Origin: Chelydra serpentina
Lineage: Eukaryota > Chordata > Testudines > Chelydridae
Direction of reading: 5' to 3'
Assembly (NCBI GenBank): GCA_037349315.1
Contig: JBAIAC010000010.1
Span: 30,792,001 to 30,856,000 of the forward strand
DNA: 64,000 bases
The notes under the pieces were generated by a model. That model saw only the letters and a list, made by a program, of their open reading frames with translations, made no database searches and was not told the DNA's origin. Shown in pieces: positions 34,051 through 44,603 of the stretch. Position 1 is the stretch's first letter; the number at the start of each line of letters is the position of its first letter. Position numbers and translations under genes: made by a program.

Positions 34051-34534
34051 TTCAATCCTGGCCCTGATATGGTTTCCCGAGAAAATTTTAGTCCAAGCTG
34101 ATATGTTTCGGCCAAAAGTTTCAGATTCAACAAGCTCGTGTTTTCTGACTAAAAATGTTTTGTTGAAAAATTCCTGAGCAACCCTACAAATGTTTCCCTT
34201 AGCCCACCACTATTTTTCTGTAGTGAGAAAATTTAATGAGACGTCTAATTTTGTGAGTGCTGTAAAGAAAGCAGAACTCAAACTTCTGTCATTAATTAGT
34301 TAACATTCAGATTAGCAGAATATATTAAAAATAAATTTTCTGTTAAAAATGCTCCTAGCCAAACCTTGATTTGTTCCAAGTTGCCAGGCTTGCTTGGCAG
34401 AGGACATGATGGATGTAATGGTCTGCTGCCTGTAGGTTTCTTCTGCATTAGTTTTAATTCTTTCTATCACATCTGCTGTGTCAAATTAGAAAGTTACATA
34501 CAGAACTGAGTCTCTGCTGCTAGACTACAGCAGC

Positions 34535-34650
34535 ATATCTTCCGCTTTAGCTCAGCAGCAGAATCCTTTATGGGAAGCTATGGAGTTGGAGACCCTGGTT
34601 CCAATCTGAACTGGGACTTCTTTCCATAATTCACAGCTGTCTATTTGTGT
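34535..34650 (+). repeat. tRNA-derived SINE fragment
   Basis: 'tttagctcagcagcagaatcc' resembles an A box, and 'gagaccctggttccaatct' a B box at the expected distance. Decayed. Confidence 0.4.
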
Positions 34651-35111
34651 CCCATCAGAATACACATGAAAGCCTCTCTAAAAGAGCGACTGATCACTGA
34701 CTCTGGCACCATGGAATAAAGATAATCTGAGGATAGCTTTAAAATGAAAATAAAATCCAAGCTAAGGGTATTATTTTGGTACTAGCCACCCACAGCAGTA
34801 AAACATGGACAAATCACAGTGAGGGATTTGATGGCTCAGGGGGTTGTTTACAAGAGCTAGAATTTGATTGATACTCACCAGTGCAAACAGATGCAATTTC
34901 TGAAGCAGCTGGACCACAAGGCTTCCCCAGAGGGCATGGTGAAACTACACAGGAACTGCACTGGCATCCTGGCCATATCTCCACCATTACTAACATCCCA
35001 TATTATAGCCACTTCCAAATCATCCACCTCAGACAGCACTTCCATTGTGGTGGCTGTGTGCTGGTCTGAGTCAAATCCATGAAGCCTGATTTCCAGATCT
35101 AATCTATATAC

Positions 35112-35414
35112 CAGGGGTGGCCAAACCATGGCTTGTGAGCTGCATGTGGCTCTTTTACAGTTGAAGTGCAGCTGCGGAGCCCCCACGTTCCTCCCTATGC
35201 GCTGCCTACCAGACTGGGGGAGAGGTGAGCTCATGGCATCTGCCCTGAGGTGGGATGATGGGGCTAGGGGCTTCTGCCCCGCAGGGAGGGGAGGCCTCGG
35301 GGCTTCAGCCCTGTGGGGTGTGCCTGCCAGGGCGTGGGGCTTCAGCAGGAGTGGGGCTGAAGCCCTGAGCTCCGGCAGGTGCGCCGTGGGGCTGAAGCTC
35401 TGAACTCCAGCTCA
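35112..35414 (+). mobile_element. hAT-type element, right end unclear
   Basis: Begins CAGGGGTGGCCAAACCATGG, the classic hAT terminus, followed by 'gagctgcatgtggctcttttacag' and a GC-rich body with 'ggggcttcagc' repeats. The right terminus is lost or lies against the next hAT element at 35423. No transposase is present. Confidence 0.7.
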
Positions 35415-35422
35415 CTCCCAAC

Positions 35423-35932
35423 CAGAGCCATCCCTTGGGTACAGTGAACCGGAGAGACTGCCTCAGGCCCCGCACTTTGAGGGGCCCCGTGGGTGGGGAG
35501 GTGAGACGGGCGGGCGAGCGGGGTGAGGAGGTGAATGGGGGGCAAGCGGGGTGAGGAGGCGAATGGGGAGGCTAGCGGCAGGCGGGCAGGGGGAGCGAGG
35601 TGGATTGATCCTACCAGAACCTCCCCCCAGTGCCTCCTGCCTGCTGATGGGCCCTGCTGATCAGCACTTCCCCTTCCCTCCCAGCGCCTACTGCCTGCCA
35701 TGGATCAGTTGTTTTGCGGTGTCAGGAGGCGCTAGGAGGGAGGAGCAAGGGTGCAGTGTGCTCGGAGGAGGGCAGAACTGGGCGGGGAAGAGGTGGGGCA
35801 GGGCAGAGTGGGGCCTTGGGGAAGGGGTGGAGTGGGGGCGGGGCCTTAGTGGACCTGGGGGGAGCACCCTCCGGCAGATAAGTGCCAAGTTTCTAATGTC
35901 CCAGGCCTCGCAACCTCCTAGGGATGGCCCTG
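35423..35932. mobile_element. Non-autonomous hAT element, 510 bp
   Basis: The ends CAGAGCCATCCCTTGGGTA and CCTAGGGATGGCCCTG are inverted repeats. The flanks carry a perfect 8-bp duplication CTCCCAAC (35415-35422 and 35933-35940). The interior is G-rich ('gaggcgaatgggg' repeats) and non-coding. Open frames on both strands follow base composition. Confidence 0.9.
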
Positions 35933-35952
35933 CTCCCAACACTTACTTCCTT

Positions 35953-36065
35953 CACTCTGGTCTTATACTTAGCTTGTAAACTCCTTGGGCAGGGACCATT
36001 TGTTTGTTCTAGGTTTGTACAGTAGGGCTCCAGTTCACGACTAAGTGCTCCAGTAATGCAAACAA
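35953..36065 (+). repeat. L2/MIR-type repeat tail
   Basis: 'agcttgtaaactccttgggcagggacc', 'gtacagtagggctccagttca' and 'gtgctccagtaatgcaaac' match the tail family seen at 4935. Confidence 0.6.
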
Positions 36066-36069
36066 AAAT

Positions 36070-38435
36070 GAATACCTCTGGAAAAAAATCAGTTCTACTC
36101 ATATAGGTGCTAAAATTCCCTTGGGTAAGTTTGAAACTTTTGCCTCGGAGACATATCTGAGGACACACATAGCTCTTTGATGTCTGTTTCAGCTGTTTGC
36201 ACTTCCGAGGCAGTGCAAAGCAGGTGAAAAACTGCCCTATAGAGGCAGCCAAGGATTACCCTGATATAGGCAGCTCTACACCACATGCACCCCCCTCATC
36301 CCACATACGGGGGCATTTTGAGGGCAGAGCTGGAGCACATGCATGTTAGGTTCAATTCATAGGACTTCCAATAACCCAGGCTCAATCAGTATTTACTAAT
36401 CAAAGATTACTAGTCAACGACTGATACAGCACAATAAAGAATGGAAAGTCACATTTTACCCAACCGATCTGGAGAAGTCTCTCAACTAACTTTCAGAAAC
36501 TCTCCTCCTTATCTACTATGTTTAGCACAAAGACATTTTCTCTCTCACAACTTTGCTACTTGGGAGTTCCTTTCAAGACATCCCAGCTAACAACCAATAA
36601 CTTAGAGACACCTTCAACCAAGTCATTATTTCAGAAACACTGGGACAACATGCAACTCCTAACAAGCTAAAAATACGACTCAGTAGGTCATTATCTCCAC
36701 AAGCACAGAAAACATCTGCAACAACAAGTATTCCCTATCAATCACAAATAGTCCTTTACTGGACATCTAGTGACTTTTAGTGCCAGTCAGTGGGGTCAAA
36801 GCAAGAGATCACACACGTTACATCATTTGGTCACACATTAAGATTCAACCTAAATTCAGAGCATTTAGAGTTATAGGTTCAGAGCACTTTGATTTCTGTT
36901 GAACCACTAGGATAACTCCCTACTGAACAATTTGGAGTATTCGAAAGATTTTCATTTTATGTTTGATTGCTATAACAAAATGGATTTAACTATGTTTTGG
37001 GAAGTTAGCAATGTTATAATAAATTTAAACAAATAATTCTATTAAGATCCCAAAATAATATTTTAATAAACAAAGCTATAGTACATGCTCATGTTTGTTA
37101 TTCAATTTGTTACAAATATTAAAAAATGATTTCCTGAGTGTCTCATCCAATTTAAGAGATCAATTAACTTTTGTAATTTCAAACTAATTTTATTATTTTG
37201 CTGTTAAAAGTAGCTTCTGATATTTTTAATATAATTTAAATTAATATTAGTCTTAATTATTATTTTGCCTTAAACAACAACGGCAAATGAATAGATTTGA
37301 GACCTAGTATCTTAGTCCAGAGAGGGAATTCTCTTTTCCCAGTATGATGAGAAAGATCCAATTCAGGTTAAAAAAAATAAAATGTTGCTACTTCATTACG
37401 TCCATGGAGCTCTGACTCAGGCTAGGAAACAATCTCTTAGCCTGAAGGAAAATATGACATCTGCTCAGGTATTATGGTATCATCTTAACTAATGTGAGTA
37501 TGTACAAAAAGTTTGTTGATGTCAGTGCGGAAGTGAGGAATTCTAAAAAGCATATTGAAGGTAACTTTGCAACAAATGTCCCATGAATTTAGATTGAAAT
37601 TTAACAAAAAAAGTGCAGCAGGCATGATGCTATGGGGAATTTGTATGTACAAATTAGTAATTTTCATAATAATTTCATAACCTCTACCAGAATTCATATC
37701 AGGGAATGCCTATATATGGATGTGGAAACCACCAGTTGCTGAAAAGGCTGTAAGCATGTCTCTCACAAACCAAATACGATGGAGAGTCAACCTTAATGAT
37801 TGTCCTATCGACTGAACAATTTGTATTCGAAGGAGGTTGGCTGAAGAGGCGAGAAACTACTTCCTCCAGCTTGTCAGCATGAAGTTGGTGAAGTAGAGAG
37901 TGGAAAAATATGACCAAAGGAACCAGGGGTTGGTAGACGGACAGAAACTCAAGAGACTGAGATAGGAACAGGAAGCTTTGGGCAAGAGAGAGGAAGATGT
38001 GTACATGCTTTGGTAGCAAAGGGATCCTGTTCAACAGTGGACCAGCTGAGCTCAGAGAAAGCTAGCTGAGCTAGAAAGACTCCAGGGATTTGGAAAAGAA
38101 ATCACTGACACTCCAGCAGTATCTGTTCAACTGAAAGAGCTTTTAAGAGTGGTGAGAACTGAGGCAGGGAAATAAGTACAGGTGTGTTTATTATGGCGTA
38201 CTGATCTGAGTATTCTCATGCTATAAAGTAAAAAGAGTAATGGGGTTTTCGAATCCTGTGTAAAGTCTTTGTGTCCATTGGCTTTCACTAGCGTGTGCTC
38301 CTGAACAGGTAACCTGTTATCCAGAAGCCACACATCTGTAGTGGGATTCTGGGAAATGTGCAAGAGCTTCTGGATAGAGGCTTAGGTGAGATGAGACTAG
38401 TTTTAGCGCTTAGGAAACGTATCATGGGAATCCAA
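36070..38435. other. Intergenic, nothing recognised
   Basis: No recognisable gene. 37690-38160 has words that look faintly protein-derived on the plus strand but no sustained frame, so I make no call. Confidence 0.45.
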
Positions 38436-38438
38436 GTG

Positions 38439-38598
38439 CTTAATTTGCAAAAGAAGAGGTGCCGGGGTTCTCCAGTAATGATGGCATCCTCCTCTTAGTG
38501 TGAGCTTGCACGTACCATGCGTGCGAACTCATACCTTGCATGCCACTGATGGAAGAGGTGCTGGAGCTGAGCCCTGGCAAGCCCCAGAACAAATTAAG
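38439..38598. repeat. Short inverted-repeat element
   Basis: A 160-bp segment bounded by CTTAATTTG and its inverse CAAATTAAG. 'gaggtgccggggtt' on the left mirrors the 'ctggcaagccccag' area on the right. Probably a small DNA element; class uncertain. Confidence 0.45.
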
Positions 38599-39480
38599 CT
38601 CTGCAGGTAAGGGGTCCTCATTACAAGAGGGCATCAGATATGAGGTCTGCACCCGCAGTGTGTGCCTAGAGGTCCAGAGCCAGGAACAGTGCCTAAACCA
38701 TGACTGGCCCCAGCAACCCTAGGGCATGAGACGTTCACTGTTTGGATCCCCTCACAGCAGTCTGGTGAGTGTTCAAAAGGGGGAGCTCAATTAGATATAT
38801 GCCAGAGGGTTCAAGGCACGTCTCTCAGAACCACCTACACCAGGGGTAGGGCTGCAGGTGGACTGGCCAGGTGGGAAGGGGGTGGCTTTTTATTATCCTT
38901 AAACCATCTTAGGGTGACACCTTTGCAACTCCAACAAGCTGCACAGAATGCTGCTCTGATGTACTGAGGACCTGGTCCAACATTGTAATGAGTATTCTGT
39001 TACAGAAACACGAATATACGATTACCCTTTTTGATGTGAGCAGCTACTGCTTTACTCCTGTTTTATGCCAGGGTAACTTCATGGAGTGGCGAATCAGGCC
39101 CCAAAATCTCTAAGGCCTGGTCTACACTAAGAGTTTATATCGAATTTAGCAGCGTTAAATCAAATTAACCCAACCCTACACCCATCCACACAACGACGCC
39201 ATTTATTTCGACATAAAGGACTCTTAAAATCGATTTCTGTACTCCTCCCCGACGAGGGGATTAGTGTTAAAATCGATATTGCCGTGTCGAATTAGGGTTA
39301 GTGTGGATGGAATTTGGCGTTATTGGTCTCCGGGAGCTATCCCACAGTGCACCACTGCGACGTCTCTGGACAGCAGTCCCAGCTTGGATGCTCTGGCCAG
39401 GTACACAGGAAAAACCCCAGGAACATTTGAATTTCATTTCCTGTTTGGCCATCGTGGTGAGCTCAGCAGCAGAGGTAACG

Positions 39481-40058
39481 ATGCAGAGCTCTTCAGCAGA
39501 GGTGACCATGCAATCCCAGAATAGAAAGAGGGCTCCAGCATGGACAGAACGGGAGGTGTTAGATCTGATAGCAGTCTGGGGGGATGAATCCGTGCTATCA
39601 GAGCTACGATCGAAAAGACGGAATGCAAAAATCTTCAAAAAAATCGCCAAGGCCATGACGGACAGAGGATACAGCAGAGATGCAACTCAGTGCCGCGTTA
39701 AAATTAAGGAGCTGAGACAAGTGTACCAGAAGACCAAAGAGTCAAACGGACGCTCTGGGTCAGATCCCCAGACATGCCGCTTCTACGCTGCGCTGCATGC
39801 CATCCTAGGGGGGGCCGCCACCACAACCCCACCCATGTCCGTGGACTCCAAGGATGGGGTATTCTCATCAGTCACTTCCTCTGATGTTTTTGCGGACGGG
39901 GAAGATGATGAGGGGGATGATGAGGACGAGGTGGTCGACAGCGCTCTGCAGGGCGATTTCCCCGAAAGCCAGGAACTCTTCCTCACCCTGACAGAGATTC
40001 CCCTCCCAACCCTCCCAAGGTGGTATCCCGGACCGTGAAGCCGGAGAAGGCACATCAG
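39481..40058 (+). pseudogene. Myb/SANT-like protein of Harbinger, exon 1
   Basis: This encodes the DNA-binding partner of the Harbinger transposase, which in this superfamily helps bring the transposase to the nucleus and to transposon ends. From Met at 39481 the frame runs MQSSSAEVTM, then RAPAWTEREVLDLIAVWGDE, a trihelix/Myb-SANT-like domain (about residues 18-90) with the expected spaced Trp residues and RDATQCRVKIKELRQVYQK. An acidic stretch (DGEDDEGDDEDE) follows. A one-base frame change between about 39990 and 40016 shifts the end into a frame reading QGGIPDREAGEGTS, which leads into a good splice donor AG|GTGAGT at 40058/40059. Without the shift it would splice to 41159. The start was chosen as the Met nearest the domain in an open frame. 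Confidence 0.8.
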
Positions 40059-40159
40059 GTGAGTGTATCTTTTGAATTGAAAAGACATCGTTGTAAAGCA
40101 ATTGGTTTGTAATGGTTACTTTGCCCTGAGGACTTGGGAAGAATTCGTGGCCAATAGAG

Positions 40160-40450
40160 CTACTGGAAAAGTCTGTTAACATGTTTGGGGATGGAGCGGA
40201 AATCCTCCAGGGACATCTCCATGAAGCTCTCCTGTAGGTACTCTAAAAGCCTTTGCAGAAGGTTTCTGGGGAGAGCAGCCTTACTGCGTCCTCCATGGTA
40301 GGAAACTTTACCACGCCAGGCCAGTAGCAAGTACTCTGGTATCATTGCACAGCAAAGACTGGCAGCATACGGCCCCGGTGTTTGCTGGCATTCAAGCAAC
40401 ATCCGTTCTTTCTCTGTCTGTGTTATCCTCATCAGAGTGATATTATTCAT
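40160..40450 (-). CDS. Small antisense ORF inside the Harbinger intron, unknown
   Basis: A 96-codon minus-strand frame starts MNNITLMRITQTEKERM and includes ECQQTPGPYAASLCCAMIPE and LLQRLLEYLQESFMEMSLED. The composition looks protein-like, with amphipathic Leu-rich helices near the C-terminus, and the frame stays open at least 11 codons upstream of the Met. I know no function for it. It lies opposite to the Myb-like gene and on the same strand as the transposase, upstream of neither. It may be a third protein of this Harbinger family, an internal exon, or chance. It is the only frame in the element that appears undamaged. Confidence 0.35.
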   Translation of the reverse strand: MNNITLMRITQTEKERMLLECQQTPGPYAASLCCAMIPEYLLLAWRGKVSYHGGRSKAALPRNLLQRLLEYLQESFMEMSLEDFRSIPKHVNRLFQ

Positions 40451-40591
40451 GGTGACCTGTTTGAAATACGGGAATTTAATTACGGGGACAGTCAGAGGTG
40501 GCCGTTTCTACTGGGCTGTTTGCCTGTTCCTGAAAAGAAATCCTTCCTGCAGTTTCCAGCAACGCGGTGAGGGCGGGGGACCCTTCACGCT

Positions 40592-40810
40592 GGGCAGTTG
40601 GCGTTCGGCTAGTAGGGAATCTCCCCTGGTACCAGCCACGCAGTGGGGGCGGGGAGGGGGGCCGTTCAGGCTGGGCAGTTGGCGTTCGGCTAGCAGGGAA
40701 CTCCCCTGGTACCAGCCATGCGGTGGGGGCGGGGAGGGGGGCCATTCAGGCTGGGCAGTTGGCATTCGGCTAGCAGGGATCTTCCCTGATAGTAGCCACA
40801 CAGTGAGGTG
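40592..40810 (+). repeat. Minisatellite, three units of about 80 bp
   Basis: Units begin at 40592, 40673 and 40753 with 'gggcagttggc(g/a)ttcggctag' and include 'cccctggtaccagcca'. The first two are nearly alike and the third has diverged. It lies in the Harbinger intron. Confidence 0.85.
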
Positions 40811-41158
40811 ATGGCGAAAGCTAGCATCCCATAGAATGGGATGGCTGGAGTTACTTTGTTTTGAGTTACTTGGCTTTGAGCGTGAAAGGAGGGCGCTGCT
40901 GTTAATTAAGGTTTCCGAAGCCGAAAGTCTATGGCTTACCATGGCCACCCGCTAGCCAAATTCCGTTGCCCAGCCCTGCGTGTGTGATCTGTACACGAAA
41001 GCCCCAGGCACTCAATATAAAGATGCAAAATGCGACCTTGTACTGAAAGTATATTTGGTAGGTACTGTGAATGGTGCTGTTCACCGCGAAAGAGTATATG
41101 CATTGTTCTGTACAATGTATCTTGTTAAAAAATTCACTCCCTTTTTTTCATCCCACAG

Positions 41159-41564
41159 CTGCAACTGTTCCTAGGCTTCCCCTGGCATCTCCCTCCCCAA
41201 GGCTCTCGCAGATAAGGCAGAGAAAGAAACGCACACGCGACGAGATGTTCTCTGAGCTAATGCAGTGCTCCCGCACTAAAGTAGCTCAGCAGAATCTGTG
41301 GAGGGAGACAATTTCCCAATACAAGCAAGCGCTCGAGTGGAGAGGTGGCGGCAGGAAAACCAGAGGGTGACAGAGGCGATGCTTGGGCTACTGCGGGAGC
41401 AAACTGACACGCTCCGGCGTCTGGTGGATGTGCTGCAGGAATGGAAGAAGGATGACAGACCGCCGCTGCAGCACATCTGTAACCGCCCTCACCCCTCCCC
41501 AAGTCCCATAGCCTCCTCACCCATAGTCCCCAAAACTCGGGGAAGGGTGGGGGGGGGAGGCTAA
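41159..41564 (+). pseudogene. Myb/SANT-like protein of Harbinger, exon 2
   Basis: Continues exon 1 in phase through AATVPRLPLASP and RQRKKRTRDEMFSELMQCS, a basic segment followed by an amphipathic coiled-coil-like region. The frame changes between about 41325 and 41345, after which the expected C-terminal part continues as ERWRQENQRVTEAMLGLL and LRRLVDVLQEWKKDDRPPLQ, ending with a Pro/Ser-rich tail at 41564. Together with the shift in exon 1 this means at least two frameshifts, so no full-length product can be made. This layout (DNA-binding domain, acidic linker, C-terminal helix) is typical of the vertebrate Harbinger Myb-like partner. Confidence 0.75.
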
Positions 41565-41898
41565 GTGCGAACAACCACTCCACCCCGGCGGATTGCTCAA
41601 GCAGCAGACGGCTGTCATTCCCCAAGTTTTGAAACGGCCTTTCCTTCCCTCCTTCCTCCACCCCTCCTTCCTCCACCCCACCCTGGCCACCGTCCCAGTT
41701 CTCTCCCTGTCTTCCCAAATCTTGAATAAAAATTTGTTGTTTGTGAAACAATGGTGCCTTTATTTCCTTTCAAAGCAAGGTGGGCTCGAAGGGGGGTAAG
41801 GAGGGTTGGATGGGGGTTGGTAATTAGAGAGGATAGGCAATATAAACAGAGTAAACAAACAGGGGCCGGTTCTCATCAAGGAGAAACAAACATAAGAG

Positions 41899-42510
41899 TC
41901 ACTGGTTACCCTGGTCAGCCTGGAAGCTAGTTTTCAAAGCTTCCCTGATGCGCACTGCGTCCTGCTGTGCTCTTCTAATCGCCCTGGTGTTTGGCTGCAC
42001 GTAAGCTGAGGCCAGGCAATTTGCTTCAACCTCCCACCCCGCCATAAACATCTCCCCCTTACTCTCACAGAGATTGTGGGGCACACAGCAAGCAGCAATA
42101 ACAATGGGTATATTGGTTTCGCTGAGATCTGAGCGAGTCAGTAAGCTTTGCCAGCGCCCTTTCAAACGTCCAAATGCACACTCCACCATCATTCTGCACT
42201 TGCTCAGCCTGTAGTTGAACAGCTCCTTACTACTGTCCAGGGCGCCCGTGTATGGCTTCATGAGCCAGGGCATTAGTGGGTAGGCTGGGTCCCCAACGAT
42301 CACTATAGGCATCTCCACATCCCCAACTGTTATTTTCTGGTCTGGGAAGTAAATATCTTCCTGCAGCCGTCTAAACAGACCAGAGTTCCTGAAGACGTGA
42401 GCGTCATGAACCTTTCCCGGCCATCCGACGTTGATGTTGGTGCAGCACCATTGAAAAGTAGCCCTTTTGGTTAATGTACTGGCTGCCCTGGTGGCCCAGT
42501 CCCAAGATAG
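41899..42510 (-). pseudogene. Harbinger transposase, C-terminal part
   Basis: This is the C-terminal half of the nuclease that excises and integrates the transposon. Minus-strand reading gives IVGDPAYPLMPWLMKPY (second catalytic Asp) and MVECAFGRLKGRWQSL (catalytic Glu), then CVPHNLCESKGE and a tail ending at 41899. Next to the provirus, the first codons read GHQGSQYINQKGYFSMVL in the ancestral frame. The frame then changes at about 42445-42455, where roughly 26 bases expected between SMVL and TNINVGWPGK are missing. The provirus begins at 42511, directly after the target duplication. The DDE triad is still present across both halves, but the gene is broken by the insertion, by this deletion and by a stop in the other half. 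Related to vertebrate HARBI1. Confidence 0.85.
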
Positions 42511-43075
42511 TGATAGAAAAGGCCTAAAAATTAACAAGCACAGGCCGTATCTTCCTCTCTTTAACTGGCTTTAGCTCAAAGAGGGGCCTAGGGACTGGAA
42601 TAACGAGCGAGACCTAGGAATCAAGGACAGGACATGTATCTAGTCTCACATTAAATCATGTTAGCTATTTACTAATTAGTCCGCTTGGCATAAAAGTATA
42701 TGCAGCTGTTTTCTCATGTATCCTTAAAAATATGTAATACCAAAGGTCAAGGTATGTACCCCATATTCCCTTCTAAATGATAAATGTATCCGCAACAGAT
42801 GTGTCCTGTATCCCCCTCCCCAAAATAATTCATGTATTCTGTGTGACCTGTTATCTATAGGTCAGTAGAATGACGTATACTAAAGTTGTTTGTTACTGAT
42901 TATAAAAGGAGCTCATGTCACCCATGTAGTGTGTGCTCTTCTCTGGCATTAGTCGAGAAGAAACACCCGCTCAGCTGAACGAAAATAAAGGTGTGGTACC
43001 CGTCTTCTTGTTCTCCGTGCCTCCTTGGTGTAATTAGGTAAGCTCCAGGGGGAAACGGGCCCTATTTGGCCAACA
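42511..43075 (+). repeat. 5' LTR, 565 bp
   Basis: Starts TGATAGAAAAGG and ends TTGGCCAACA. A TATAAAAG box lies at 42901-42908 and AATAAA at 42984-42989, which define U3, a short R and U5 in the usual order. Read against the 3' LTR it has the same length and I saw no difference. Confidence 0.93.
42901..42908 (+). promoter_or_regulatory. LTR TATA box
   Basis: TATAAAAG, with transcription expected to start about 25-30 bases downstream. The same box lies in the 3' LTR at 48764-48771. Confidence 0.8.
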
Positions 43076-43077
43076 AT

Positions 43078-43095
43078 TGGCGACTCCGCCGGGAC
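43078..43095 (+). promoter_or_regulatory. Primer-binding site, tRNA-Arg-like
   Basis: TGGCGACTCCGCCGGGAC follows the LTR after two bases. The first nine bases fit the 3' end of a tRNA-Arg (UCU type) followed by CCA, and the rest fits partly. The tRNA identity is from memory and should be treated as probable only. Confidence 0.65.
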
Positions 43096-43300
43096 TTCTC
43101 TCCCTGTAGAGGACGCTGACCGGCGGCCGAGGGCGATTCTGAGGAGTGGCCACCTCGAGCTATTGGTTTGCTCGGGCCTCGGGTCGTCGCAATCGGCCGG
43201 GGCGGCTGCGTCCTCTCTAAAGAGAACTCCTAATGACACGGAGGCGAGACGGTGCCAGAAGAGGGGAAGGTCCAACAGCCGGACGCGGCCACTCCGGGTG

Positions 43301-43306
43301 GTAAGT
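43301..43306 (+). promoter_or_regulatory. Candidate retroviral splice donor in the leader
   Basis: GTAAGT preceded by GGTG, between the primer site and gag. That is where gammaretroviruses place the donor for the env mRNA. Confidence 0.5.
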
Positions 43307-43696
43307 GCGTTTTACCTTTTGGGTTTAAAGGATATAACGCCCCCGCAGTGTGATTGGACCTCATAGGTAACCCCGGTGTGGGAAAATATTGTGGTTGCTT
43401 GAAGGTTATGTTAAGCAAGCCAGGCAGTTAATGAATAATACCACTAATTTCACGAGCCCGTGGGCTGTACTGGACATAGAGCAGCCCCAGGGCTTGTTTC
43501 TGTTTTTGGGGAGAGTATTGCTTTTCTTCATATTGATGTTGTATTGGAGGCCAAAATTATGATAACCAGGTCTAGGACTTAAACCGACTCCAGCCGCCCT
43601 GAGACTCCTGCGAGGGGAAACCCCGTGACCAGGATATCTTAATCGCAAGGGGGGTCGGTCGAACCCGTGACCAGGTTTTAACTACACACAAGCATA

Positions 43697-43945
43697 ATGG
43701 GGTCCGGACAAAGCATTTATGCTGGGACGCCCTTAGAATGTATGTTAAATAATTGGAAGGCGTTTAGACGTCAAGCTGATTATGGAATGCCATTATGTAA
43801 GGATGATTTGATAAAATTCTGCACTGTAGAGTGGCCAACATTTGGGGTGGAGTGGCCCGCTGGGGGAACATTGAAGTTGAAAATTGTAGGAGCTGTGCAT
43901 AACGTTGTAACAAGGGATGACACAGTAGTCTGGCTGCCTGGTTAG
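43697..43945 (+). pseudogene. gag: Gag matrix fragment
   Basis: An 82-codon frame begins MG, as needed for N-myristoylation of retroviral matrix. It contains TPLECMLNNWKAF and FCTVEWPTFGVEWP, close to the matrix pattern of gammaretroviruses, which directs Gag to the membrane. It stops at 43945. From there to about 44600 I see no capsid-like frame, so most of capsid is missing or replaced by non-coding sequence. The provirus could not form particles by itself. Confidence 0.75.
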
Positions 43946-44600
43946 CAAGCCTCACAGGGAGGACTCAGGCAGCCCTTGTGAGTGAGAATGTTTAAGAGAA
44001 GAGACCAGGAAGAGTGGGGGCTGATTGAGAAGCTCACTCTCCTGGCTGAAGTGATAGTGGAACAAGATAGCGAGAAAAGCAGGATCGGGCCCAGGCAGAC
44101 AACAGACAGAGATATTGGAAAAACAGGTTGGAAACTTTGAGGGCATTGTAAATTACAGGCATGGGAAATTTAAATCCCTAGAACAATAATTGAAATGGTA
44201 AAATCTGAGTTATTGAGTGTCAGTTTGGGAAATAAGCAAGTGATTTAAGGAAAGAGAGTGAGAAGTTAACTCTGTGGTTGCTGAAGGGAATTTAGCAGTT
44301 GAACTTTGTAAAAACGCTAAAAGAAAAAGAAGCAGAAGTTAAAAGTAAAAGGCAGTCAAAATTCTGGTAAAGGTTAATTGTGTTCCTTTTAAGTAACAAT
44401 CTTTAAGCTGAGGATAGCTTTGGATCCAGAAGCAAGCCAAAAAGCATCTGTGTTAATGCAACTTACCTAGCTGATAAAGGTAAAAGTTACTGCAACCTGG
44501 TCTGCCTATGAAACAAACACAGGAACAATGGGGGTAATTCCTCTCTTTTGCCTGCAATCAACAAGGGTATTTGTATAAAAACAAATATTTTAAGCAATGA
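43946..44600 (+). other. Non-coding part of the provirus between gag pieces
   Basis: AT-rich sequence without a sustained frame in the place where the rest of matrix, p12 and capsid should be. It could be a decayed capsid region or unrelated sequence acquired by recombination. Confidence 0.5.
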
Positions 44601-44603
44601 CTG

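Larger units (their letters stand above)
40059..41158 (+). other. Intron of the Myb/SANT-like gene
   Basis: Bounded by GTGAGT at 40059 and a pyrimidine tract with CCCACAG ending at 41158. It contains an antisense open frame (40160-40450) and a three-copy minisatellite (40592-40810), each listed separately. The boundaries are inferred from splice consensus and from the protein reading on both sides. Confidence 0.7.

Noticed and set aside
41071..41158. Extension of the Myb-like exon upstream of 41159
   Set aside because: The open frame continues by chance, but a pyrimidine tract and CAG at 41158 plus phase with exon 1 point to a splice acceptor.
42949..43275. Minus-strand frame at the 5' LTR, repeated at 48812
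   Set aside because: It is antisense to the LTR and leader. Both copies exist only because the LTR is duplicated.
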